From contig JAJQIP010000097.1 in NCBI GenBank assembly GCA_021199145.1, positions 1-5,481 of the forward strand: 5,481 bases of DNA, given 5' to 3'. Positions 1-5,481 of this stretch are shown piece after piece. Numbering within the stretch: the stretch's first letter is position 1; the number at the start of each line of letters is the position of its first letter. The position numbers were made by a program, and so were the translations under genes. Source of the DNA: Porphyromonadaceae bacterium (GTDB lineage Bacteria; Bacteroidota; Bacteroidia; Bacteroidales; UBA11471). The notes under the pieces were generated by a model. That model did not search any database. It was not told the origin of the DNA and worked only from the letters and a program-made list of their open reading frames with translations.

Positions 1-1
1 C

Positions 2-1009
2 CGCTATTTCCTCGACCATGTCGCCGGATGGATACTCGAACTCGATCGGGGAGAGGGAATCCCCTGGAAAGGGAACTATTCGTCGTGGCTCGAACAGAAG
101 ACCCGTCGGATGGAGATGGAGGAGAAACAGGCGAGCAAGCGGCGCAAGACCCTCGAACGGGAGTTGGAGTGGATACACATGGCTCCCAAAGCCCGCCAAG
201 CGAAGGGAAAGGCCCGTCTCAACTCCTATGACCGGTTGCTCAACGAGGACCAGAAAGCCCGGGAAGAGCGACTTGAAATCTATATCCCCAACGGTCCTCG
301 GTTGGGAAACAAGGTCATCGAGGCCAAAGGAGTGGCGAAAGCCTACGACGACAAGCTCCTCTTCGAGAATCTGCAGTTCACGTTGCCCCCCAACGGCATT
401 GTCGGTGTCATCGGTCCCAACGGAGCGGGGAAGACCACTCTCTTCCGTCTGATAATGGGACAGGAGCAGGCCGACAAGGGAACGTTTGAGATAGGCGACA
501 CCGTGAAAATCGCCTATGTCGACCAGACCCACAAGGCCATCGACCCCGAAAAGTCTGTCTACCAGGTCGTTTCAGGCGGACAAGAGACCTTCCGGTTAGG
601 CGGACGGGAGATGAATGCCCGAGCCTATCTCTCCCGATTCAACTTCACCGGAGCCGACCAAGAGAAGAAGTGCGGAGTGCTTTCCGGTGGAGAGCGCAAC
701 CGCCTCCATCTGGCCTTAGCTCTCAAGGAAGAGGGAAATGTGCTGTTGCTGGACGAGCCGACCAACGATATCGACGTGAACACCTTGCGGGCCTTGGAGG
801 AGGGACTCGAGAACTTCGCCGGCTGCGCCGTTGTCGTGTCCCACGACCGTTGGTTCCTTGACCGGATATGTACCCATATCCTCGCCTTCGAAGGAAATTC
901 CGAAGTGTTCTTCTTCGAAGGGTCCTATACCGAATATGAAGAAAACAAACGGAAACGGTTAGGCGATGTAGAGCCGCACCGTCCCCGTTATAAGAAACTC
1001 ATGGCCTGA
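2..1009 (+). CDS. ettA: Energy-dependent translational throttle protein EttA (ABC-F ATPase), 5'-truncated by window edge
   Basis: EttA binds the ribosomal E site and gates entry into elongation according to the ATP/ADP ratio; it is cytoplasmic and lacks membrane segments. The reading frame is open from base 2, so the gene starts outside the window. About the last 335 of a usual ~555 residues are visible. In fragment numbering, residues 1-32 are the end of ABC domain 1, just after its H-loop (RYFLDHVAGW, then the EttA-typical NYSSWLEQK). Residues ~33-103 are the charged inter-domain linker (PtIM) that contacts P-site tRNA. ABC domain 2 follows: Walker A GPNGAGKTT at ~138-146, signature LSGGE at 227-231, Walker B LLLDE with D251/E252, and the H-loop histidine at 281. 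The tail PHRPRYKKL matches EttA rather than other ABC-F branches such as Uup or the antibiotic-resistance types. All visible ATPase residues are intact. ABC domain 1 and the arm that defines EttA are not visible. Confidence 0.95.
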   Translation, partial: RYFLDHVAGWILELDRGEGIPWKGNYSSWLEQKTRRMEMEEKQASKRRKTLERELEWIHMAPKARQAKGKARLNSYDRLLNEDQKAREERLEIYIPNGPRLGNKVIEAKGVAKAYDDKLLFENLQFTLPPNGIVGVIGPNGAGKTTLFRLIMGQEQADKGTFEIGDTVKIAYVDQTHKAIDPEKSVYQVVSGGQETFRLGGREMNARAYLSRFNFTGADQEKKCGVLSGGERNRLHLALALKEEGNVLLLDEPTNDIDVNTLRALEEGLENFAGCAVVVSHDRWFLDRICTHILAFEGNSEVFFFEGSYTEYEENKRKRLGDVEPHRPRYKKLMA

Positions 1010-1088
1010 AAAGGCCCTCTGAAGAGACCTAAACCTGCGTTCTTTTGGAAATCCTTCCCCTTTCCCGACCTGTAAAGCAGCGGCTTTA
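1003..1088. other. Convergent intergenic gap with two small hairpins, possible transcript ends
   Basis: ettA and the minus-strand small gene converge here with 76 bases between their stop codons. Two perfect stems are visible. One is GGCCT/AGGCC with a GAAA loop at 1003-1016, overlapping the ettA stop codon. The other is TAAAGC/GCTTTA with an AGCG loop at 1073-1088, overlapping the stop codon of the minus-strand gene. Position suggests transcript ends, but neither stem is followed by a clear T-run (the nearest is TTCTTTT at 1040-1046), so intrinsic termination is only a suggestion. Confidence 0.3.
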
Positions 1089-1415
1089 GAGGTTCTCCAG
1101 TAAGGAATCCAAATCGTCCTTATTGAAAAGTACAAATACGTGGCCCAAAATGCCGATACTGGCTACCCGGCTCTCCTCCCCGTAGCGGACCTTGCCGAGA
1201 GAGAAGATGAAGCAGTTCTTCGAGAAGACCATCTCTTTGGCCACCGAGTCGAGCATGTAGCCCCCCAACATGGAGAGCAGAAAATTGTCACTCCGTTGGA
1301 GAGATTCGGCGCAGACCCCTTTAATCGCCTCCCGATGGCGTTCGTCCGACGGACAGGTGATGATGAGGGTAAGCAGCAAGGCTATGCCGATACAGATTCC
1401 AATCCACTTTTTCAT
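1086..1415 (-). CDS. Small membrane-anchored or secreted protein, DUF4359-like
   Basis: This gene encodes 109 residues. The N-terminus has two lysines followed by a hydrophobic stretch at residues ~4-20, then TCPSDE. That fits an uncleaved anchor or a signal peptide. C21 is preceded by IIT, a poor lipobox, so a lipoprotein is possible but not favoured. The rest looks like a small extracytoplasmic domain: residues ~68-76 (CFIFSLGKV) and 87-94 (IGILGHVF) resemble the conserved strands of small Bacteroidota proteins annotated DUF4359, which usually have a Pro-Ser/Asp-Lys/Glu segment right after the anchor. The assignment comes from memory of the family pattern and its function is unknown. The ATG is preceded by A/T-rich sequence without a Shine-Dalgarno, as is normal in this phylum. 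I see no good promoter directly upstream; the nearest clear one on this strand is at 1689-1719, ahead of the putative RNA gene, so readthrough from there is possible. Confidence 0.72.
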   Translation of the reverse strand: MKKWIGICIGIALLLTLIITCPSDERHREAIKGVCAESLQRSDNFLLSMLGGYMLDSVAKEMVFSKNCFIFSLGKVRYGEESRVASIGILGHVFVLFNKDDLDSLLENL

Positions 1416-1461
1416 AATCGTCGTTATTCGATGCGATGAGAGCGGAAAAGTCGGAAATCAG

Positions 1462-1492
1462 ACAAAACCCCGTCCCTCCACATCGGTTTTGT
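1462..1492. repeat. Inverted repeat between the RNA locus and the small minus-strand gene
   Basis: ACAAAACC (1462-1469) and GGTTTTGT (1485-1492) are perfect 8-base inverted arms with a 15-base loop. On the plus strand the stem can extend to 10 pairs, including one G-U, and it runs into TTTT at 1492-1495, which looks like a rightward terminator although no rightward gene precedes it. On the minus strand it lies 46 bases before the ATG at 1415, between the putative RNA and the small gene. It could be a transcript end for the RNA, an operator, or chance. Confidence 0.4.
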
Positions 1493-1516
1493 TTTCAGTA
1501 GGTAAAAATTCCCTTG

Positions 1517-1681
1517 AAAAAATCTATTCCCACCCTGTCAGGAGAACGAGTCGTCGTATCTCTCTGTCCTGAGAATAGCCGTCCCCTCAGTCCGCACCTT
1601 GTTTGGAGGCGCTTCGGACAACCCCTTGTGGCTTTGGCCGCACGGAGCAGCGGGAAGAGTACACTTCGGACCGACAGGATT
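1517..1681 (-). ncRNA. Putative structured small RNA (~165 nt), class not identified
   Basis: Read on the minus strand, the bases from 1680 down form a compact fold. The closing helix pairs 1671-1680 with 1532-1541 (10 pairs, two G-U). A second helix pairs 1655-1664 with 1556-1564 (9 pairs, one bulged A). Three hairpins follow: 1637-1648 with 1621-1632 (two mismatches, CAAA loop), 1607-1619 with 1590-1599 (10 pairs around a GAA bulge), and 1586-1590 with 1569-1573 (CUGAG/CUCAG). Several pairs are G-U only when read on this strand, which favours minus-strand transcription. An exact Bacteroidota -7 box ends eight bases upstream, and a U6 run lies at 1522-1517, nine bases after the closing helix. 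No protein frame here is convincing. It does not look like tmRNA, RNase P RNA or SRP RNA. A long closing stem with an open, hairpin-bearing middle is compatible with a 6S-type RNA (the Bacteroidales-1 class), but I cannot confirm that. It could instead be a long leader of the small downstream gene. The folding was done by hand. Confidence 0.6.
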
Positions 1682-1688
1682 TCATCCT

Positions 1689-1719
1689 CAAAGATAAGAT
1701 AAAAGCCGGAAAGGAGAAA
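1689..1719 (-). promoter_or_regulatory. Bacteroidota-type promoter for the minus-strand RNA
   Basis: On the minus strand TATCTTTG (1696-1689) matches the phylum's TAnnTTTG -7 consensus exactly. TTTC (1719-1716), one base from the TTTG -33 consensus, lies 19 bases upstream, which is the expected spacing. Transcription would start at about 1684-1680, at the 5' edge of the closing helix of the putative RNA. The agreement between predicted start and helix end supports both calls. Confidence 0.65.
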
Positions 1720-1730
1720 CATTCCTTCCG
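1707..1730. repeat. Inverted repeat flanking the -33 box of the RNA promoter, upstream of the integrase
   Basis: CGGAA(A)GGA at 1707-1715 and TCCTTCCG at 1723-1730 form 8 inverted pairs with one extra A, separated by a 7-base spacer. The spacer (GAAACAT on the plus strand) contains the -33 element of the minus-strand promoter. The repeat ends 43 bases before the integrase ATG, so it lies between divergent transcription units. It could be an operator for a dimeric regulator, or, from its arm-spacer-arm geometry, a core site for the adjacent recombinase. Neither is shown by the sequence alone. Confidence 0.5.
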
Positions 1731-1773
1731 AAAACGCTATAGAAATAGTTAATATGACCTATACGACAAATTT

Positions 1774-2985
1774 ATGGCAACTGTAAAAGTCAAATTCCGC
1801 CCCTCTACCGTTGAGGCACGGGAGGGGGCCCTCTTCTTTTCCGTGACCCATGACCGGATAGAAAAGCAGATACCCGCACAGCTCAAACTCCATCCGGCCG
1901 AGTGGGATAACTTCCGTTCGGAGGTGATAGTCCGACCCGATACAGACGAAAAGCGACGGGAATATCTGCATACCCTGCAGGAGACCCTGGCGGAGGAGAG
2001 CGGCTGTCTGAAACGCATCATCGAGCGTCTGGAGCGAATCGGCAACCCCTACACCGCAGAGACGGTGGCGACCCTGTTTCACGACGCCCGTGAGCATGGT
2101 GACGGCTTCATCGCCTTCACCACTGCCCTCATCAAGCAGTTGGAGCAAATCGGGAAAACCCGGACCGCCGCCACCTACATGACCGTGCTGAACAGCTTCG
2201 TCCGTTTCCGGCAAGAGCGGGAGATATTGTTGGAGAGCGTGGATGCCCAGGTGATGCTGGCCTATGAGAACTATCTGAAGACCAACGGTATCTGTCCGAA
2301 CACGACCTCCTTTTACATGCGCAACCTCCGAGCCATTTACAACCGTGCCGTCGACCAGGACCTCATCGTACAACGCTACCCCTTCAAGCATGTCTATACC
2401 GGCATCGGCAAGACCGTGAAGCGGGCCGTTCCGCTGAGTGTCATCCGGGATATCCGGGATATCGACTTGGATGAAGACCCCACGACGGACTTTGCCCGTG
2501 ACCTGTTCCTCTTTTCCTTCTATACCCGAGGTATGTCGTTCATCGACATGGCCTATCTGAAGAAGCGGAACCTCCAGAACGGCATCCTGTCGTACCGTCG
2601 CCAGAAGACCAACCAGCAGCTCTTCATCAAGTGGGAGACCCCCATGGAGGAGATTGTCGGGAAGTACGACACCGACGGTTCGCCCTACCTGTTGCCGATA
2701 ATCCGGTATGCAGAGGAAGACGAGCGGAAGCAGTACAAGAGTGCGGCCCATTTAGTGAATGTCAAGCTGAAAAAGTTGGGAGAACGGTTGGGACTCTCCA
2801 TGCCCCTGACCACCTATGTCGCTCGGCATGCCTGGGCGAGCATCGCCAAGAGCAAGAACGTCTCCCTCTCGGTCATCAGCGAAGCCTTGGGACACGACTC
2901 CGAACACACGACCCGCATCTACTTGGCCTCCTTAGACACCTCGGTTGTCGACAAGGCGAACAACCTTGTGTTGCGTTCGTTATAA
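1774..2985 (+). CDS. Tyrosine-type site-specific recombinase/integrase, Bacteroidota family
   Basis: This complete 403-residue enzyme would cut and rejoin DNA through a 3'-phosphotyrosine intermediate, integrating, excising or inverting DNA. Residues 1-~95 are the N-terminal arm-type DNA-binding region (MATVKVKFRP start). Residues ~105-205 are the helical SAM-like core-binding domain. Residues ~215-403 are the catalytic domain. Catalytic residues are R252 (FYTRGMSF), K278 (YRRQKT), R351 (YVARHAW), H374 (LGHDSE) and the nucleophile Y383 (RIYLASL). The first His of the usual HxxR motif is Y348, as is common in this family. Length and full catalytic set suggest an active enzyme. The ATG follows A/T-rich sequence; no start further upstream fits better. 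No excisionase, mobilisation gene or cargo lies beside it, and neighbours on both sides are housekeeping genes, so it may be an orphan recombinase, a relic of an element, or one end of an element reaching no further than this gene. Codon choice looks like that of its neighbours. Its target site is unknown. Confidence 0.93.
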   Translation: MATVKVKFRPSTVEAREGALFFSVTHDRIEKQIPAQLKLHPAEWDNFRSEVIVRPDTDEKRREYLHTLQETLAEESGCLKRIIERLERIGNPYTAETVATLFHDAREHGDGFIAFTTALIKQLEQIGKTRTAATYMTVLNSFVRFRQEREILLESVDAQVMLAYENYLKTNGICPNTTSFYMRNLRAIYNRAVDQDLIVQRYPFKHVYTGIGKTVKRAVPLSVIRDIRDIDLDEDPTTDFARDLFLFSFYTRGMSFIDMAYLKKRNLQNGILSYRRQKTNQQLFIKWETPMEEIVGKYDTDGSPYLLPIIRYAEEDERKQYKSAAHLVNVKLKKLGERLGLSMPLTTYVARHAWASIAKSKNVSLSVISEALGHDSEHTTRIYLASLDTSVVDKANNLVLRSL

Positions 2986-3060
2986 CTCCGTTAGGGAGCA
3001 ATCCTTTCGGCCGGCAATGCAAAATTCGTGATTGAGGGGAATAAAGTGCCCCGTCGGCTG

Positions 3061-3089
3061 TTGTTTTCCCCTATTTCTCGTTACCTTTG
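3061..3089 (+). promoter_or_regulatory. Bacteroidota-type promoter of the UvrD/PcrA helicase gene
   Basis: TACCTTTG at 3082-3089 is an exact match to the TAnnTTTG -7 consensus, and TTG at 3061-3063 is a plausible partial -33 box with an 18-base spacer. Transcription would begin near 3095, giving a leader of about 20 A-rich bases before the GTG at 3116. This indicates that the helicase gene has its own promoter rather than depending on the integrase transcript. Confidence 0.65.
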
Positions 3090-3115
3090 CGAAGAGTCGG
3101 AGAAGCGAAAAAGAG

Positions 3116-5470
3116 GTGAACAAAGCCTATTTGGAGGAGTTGAACGAAGCCCAGCGGGAGGCGGTCCTGTATTGCGACGGACCCTCGTTGGTGATAGCCG
3201 GAGCAGGGTCGGGCAAGACCCGTGTGCTGACCTATAAGATAGCCCATTTGTTGGCCTCGGAGAACTATCAGCCCAGTGAGATTCTGGCCCTCACCTTTAC
3301 CAACAAGGCCGCTCGGGAAATGAAAGAGCGGGTTGCCGCCATTGTCGGGGGAAGATTGGCCCTCCGCCTCTGGATGGGAACCTTCCATGCCATTTTCGCC
3401 AGCATCCTGCACACCCATGCCGAGCGAATCGGCTTCACGCACGACTTCACCATCTATGACCAGTCCGACTCCCGCAGCCTCATCAAGACCATCTTGAAAG
3501 AGCGGTCGCTCGATGACAAGCTCTACCGTCCCACCACGGTGCAGGCCCTTATCTCCAACGCCAAGAACGCCCTCATCACACCGGCGGCCTACGCCTCCAA
3601 TCCCGTTCTGATAGAGGGCGACCAACGGGCCCGCCGTCCGCTCATGGCGGAAATCTACAAAGAGTACTGGTCCCGTTGCGCCCGTTCGGAGGCGATGGAC
3701 TTCGACGACCTGTTGTTGTACACCAACATCCTGTTCCGGGACCATCCCGATGTGTTGGCCTTTTACCAGGAGCAGTTCCGGTATATCTTGGTCGATGAGT
3801 ATCAAGATACCAATTTTGCCCAGCACCTCATCATCAATCAGTTGGCCAAGGCCCATCGCCATCTGTGCGTCGTCGGTGACGATGCCCAGAGCATCTACTC
3901 CTTCCGGGGAGCCAATATCGGGAACATCCTCCACTTTCAAAAAGAGTATCCCGATTTCAAAATCTTCAAGTTAGAGCAGAATTACCGCTCCACCCAGACC
4001 ATCGTAGCGGCGGCGAACAGTCTTATCGCCAAGAACAAAGAGCAGATACCCAAGCATATATACTCGCGCAACGCCGTCGGAGAGAAGATACCCGTCATCG
4101 GAGCCTATTCCGACTTCGAAGAGGGGTATGTCATTGCCGGCCGCATTGTCACGATGCGGATGGAGAAAGGCGGAAGCTATTCCGACTTCGCCATCCTTTA
4201 CCGGACCAATTCGCAGTCCCGTATCTTCGAGGAGGCGTTGCGCAAGCGGAACATCCCCTACCGCATCTACGGCGGACAGTCGTTTTACCAGCGCAAGGAG
4301 ATAAAAGATGTCATCGCCTATTTCCGTCTGGCAGTCAATCCCTCCGATGAGGAGGCCTTGAAGCGGGTCATCAACTATCCCGCCCGAGGTATCGGAGAGA
4401 CCACCTGGTCAAAGATAGCCGCCTGCGCCGTGGCCCACGAAGTGAGTCTGTGGGAGGTGGTAAGTCATCCCGACACCTACGCCCTGCCGGTCAACAGCGG
4501 CACGCAAAACAAGTTGACCGCCTTTTCCGTCCTGATACAGTCGTTCGTCGAGAAGAGTAATCAGGAGAGCGCCTATGCCGTAGCCGACACCATTGTCCGG
4601 CAGTCGGGCATCATGACCGATATCTATGCCGACCGTTCCTTAGAAAATATCAGTCGGCAGGAGAATGTCGAGGAGTTGCTCAACGGCATCCAGGAATTCT
4701 GTTCCCTGCGTCAGGAAGAGGGTGTCGAGCGGGTGTCGCTCACCGATTTCCTGGCGGAGGTATCGTTAGCGACCGACCAGGACAGTGACGATGAGGGAGA
4801 CAAAGACCGTGTGATGCTTATGACGGTCCACGCCTCCAAAGGGTTGGAGTTCCGTCACGTCTTTGTCGTCGGACTCGAAGAGGAGCTGTTCCCCACGGCG
4901 ATGGCCATGGATAATGCCCGGGAGTTGGAAGAGGAGCGGCGGTTGCTCTATGTCGCCATCACCCGAGCCAAAGAGAGTTGTCAGCTCTCCTATGCCGCCT
5001 CTCGGTATCGCAACGGCAAGCCGACCGCCTCACCCCCGAGCCGCTTCCTTCAGGATATCGATCCTGCCTATCTCCAGTTGTCCGACAGTCGGACTCTCGA
5101 AAGAGGAGAGGAGAGACCCGCATTCCCGTCGAGACGCATTGCCTCAAATTATCTTTCCGAGCGGTTCGAACGGCCCTCGGGATTTTCCGGCACCTCCCGT
5201 TCCGTTACCACTCCCTTACCCTCTACCTTTCCCTCGCAGACAAAGTTGGTTCGGATTGAAACCTCTTCCGCCCCGTCCGTCGGATTTTCGGTCACTATCT
5301 TGCCGGAAGGACTTGTCGTCGGCGGACGCATCCGTCACGACCGATTCGGTGAAGGAACCGTCACCGAAATCACCGGCGAGGGAGATAACCTCAAAATCGG
5401 AGTCGCCTTCGACCATGTCGGACAGAAGCACCTCCTCCTGAAATTCGCTAAATTCACCATCCTCAAATAG
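3116..5470 (+). CDS. uvrD: ATP-dependent 3'-5' DNA helicase, UvrD/PcrA family (SF1A)
   Basis: UvrD/PcrA unwinds DNA in nucleotide excision and mismatch repair and clears RecA filaments, replication blocks and stalled RNA polymerase. The protein has 784 residues with all SF1A motifs: Q motif around Q13 (LNEAQREAV), Walker A AGAGSGKT 28-35, motif Ia LTFTNKAAREM ~59-69, Ib GTFHAIF 88-94, DEYQDT with D227/E228, motif III GDDAQSIYSFRGA ~254-266, motif IV EQNYRST ~287-293, motif V TVHASKGLEF 570-579 and motif VI LYVAITRAKE 611-620. A Ser/Pro/Arg-rich linker (~655-730) leads to a C-terminal Tudor-like domain (~736-783, VGGRIRHDRFGEGTV), known in PcrA/UvrD to contact RNA polymerase. The frame stays open back to a TTG at 3032, but those 28 extra codons are not family-like and contain the promoter at 3061-3089. 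The GTG at 3116, starting VNKAYLEELN, is therefore preferred. uvrD and pcrA are both used for this gene. An ATG at 5478, seven bases after the stop, may start the next gene. Confidence 0.95.
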   Translation: MNKAYLEELNEAQREAVLYCDGPSLVIAGAGSGKTRVLTYKIAHLLASENYQPSEILALTFTNKAAREMKERVAAIVGGRLALRLWMGTFHAIFASILHTHAERIGFTHDFTIYDQSDSRSLIKTILKERSLDDKLYRPTTVQALISNAKNALITPAAYASNPVLIEGDQRARRPLMAEIYKEYWSRCARSEAMDFDDLLLYTNILFRDHPDVLAFYQEQFRYILVDEYQDTNFAQHLIINQLAKAHRHLCVVGDDAQSIYSFRGANIGNILHFQKEYPDFKIFKLEQNYRSTQTIVAAANSLIAKNKEQIPKHIYSRNAVGEKIPVIGAYSDFEEGYVIAGRIVTMRMEKGGSYSDFAILYRTNSQSRIFEEALRKRNIPYRIYGGQSFYQRKEIKDVIAYFRLAVNPSDEEALKRVINYPARGIGETTWSKIAACAVAHEVSLWEVVSHPDTYALPVNSGTQNKLTAFSVLIQSFVEKSNQESAYAVADTIVRQSGIMTDIYADRSLENISRQENVEELLNGIQEFCSLRQEEGVERVSLTDFLAEVSLATDQDSDDEGDKDRVMLMTVHASKGLEFRHVFVVGLEEELFPTAMAMDNARELEEERRLLYVAITRAKESCQLSYAASRYRNGKPTASPPSRFLQDIDPAYLQLSDSRTLERGEERPAFPSRRIASNYLSERFERPSGFSGTSRSVTTPLPSTFPSQTKLVRIETSSAPSVGFSVTILPEGLVVGGRIRHDRFGEGTVTEITGEGDNLKIGVAFDHVGQKHLLLKFAKFTILK

Positions 5471-5481
5471 AACCCCTATGG

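Noticed and set aside
1140..1439. Plus-strand frame of 99 codons overlapping the small minus-strand gene
   Set aside because: Its product has no hydrophobic core or motif, whereas the minus-strand product has a clear anchor and a family-like pattern.
1602..1636. Possible plus-strand promoter for the integrase (TTTG at 1602 and TGGCTTTG at 1629)
   Set aside because: The -7 box lacks the key A, the spacer is 23 bases, and the elements fall inside paired parts of the putative RNA.
1495..1722. Short frames on both strands (75 codons minus, 62 codons plus from a TTG) in the gene-free stretch
   Set aside because: Their products look random, one begins inside the promoter, and the region is better explained by an RNA fold with G-U pairs and a U-tail.
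2443..2460. Tandem 9-base repeat (ATCCGGGAT twice) in the integrase gene
   Set aside because: It encodes IRDIRD within a helix where homologues have a similar pattern without a repeat, so it looks like chance codon choice rather than a recent duplication.
1759..2751. Open frame of 330 codons on the minus strand, opposite the integrase
   Set aside because: It lies wholly across a gene with every catalytic motif of its family, has no recognisable domain, and is explained by the codon bias of the plus-strand gene.
2951..2969. Inverted repeat ACAAGG/CCTTGT with a 7-base spacer at the end of the integrase gene
   Set aside because: The arms are only 6 bases, do not match the arms at 1707-1730, and lie in coding sequence; likely chance.
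2986..2998. CTCC/GGAG hairpin just after the integrase stop codon as a terminator
   Set aside because: Four pairs and no T-run are too weak to call.
3035..3072. AGGGGAA/TTCCCCT inverted repeat upstream of the helicase promoter
   Set aside because: Seven-base arms with a 24-base loop and no tail; too weak to call as a terminator or operator without conservation data.
3071..3940. Open frame of 289 codons on the minus strand, opposite the helicase
   Set aside because: It overlaps the conserved N-terminal half of the helicase and the helicase promoter, and its protein resembles nothing I know.
4863..5441. Plus-strand frame of 192 codons inside the helicase gene
   Set aside because: It is an out-of-frame shadow of motif VI, the linker and the Tudor-like domain; its product is Ser/Pro/Arg-rich with no family pattern.

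Overview
The window reads as an ordinary chromosomal stretch from a member of the Bacteroidota, probably order Bacteroidales. The evidence is the Bacteroidota-type promoter elements (TAnnTTTG -7 boxes), the A/T-rich start regions without Shine-Dalgarno sequences, and the Bacteroidales flavour of all four proteins (for example the TND-ID form of the EttA D-loop region and the integrase subfamily). By eye the GC content is fairly high for the phylum. I would not name a genus.

Layout: (1) 2-1009 (+) is the 3' part of ettA, the ABC-F translation factor; its first ATPase domain lies outside the window. (2) 1010-1085 is a short convergent gap with two small hairpins. (3) 1086-1415 (-) encodes a 109-residue membrane-anchored or secreted protein that resembles DUF4359-type proteins. 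(4) 1416-1773 has no credible protein gene. It holds what I read as a structured RNA gene on the minus strand (about 1681 down to 1517), with an exact -7 box upstream, a 10-bp closing helix, several internal hairpins and a U6 tail. Two inverted repeats lie beside it. (5) 1774-2985 (+) is a complete 403-residue tyrosine recombinase. (6) 2986-3115 carries a good promoter. (7) 3116-5470 (+) is a complete UvrD/PcrA DNA helicase starting at GTG. Another gene may begin at the ATG at 5478, but only four bases of it are visible.

The genes do not form one pathway. ettA and the helicase are housekeeping genes for translation control and DNA repair. The recombinase sits alone between them with no cargo in view, and its codon choice looks like that of its neighbours, which suggests a long-resident gene. 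I found no CRISPR array, insertion sequence, tRNA or rRNA. The part most worth following up is the RNA locus and the inverted repeat that places the -33 box of its promoter in the spacer between the two arms.
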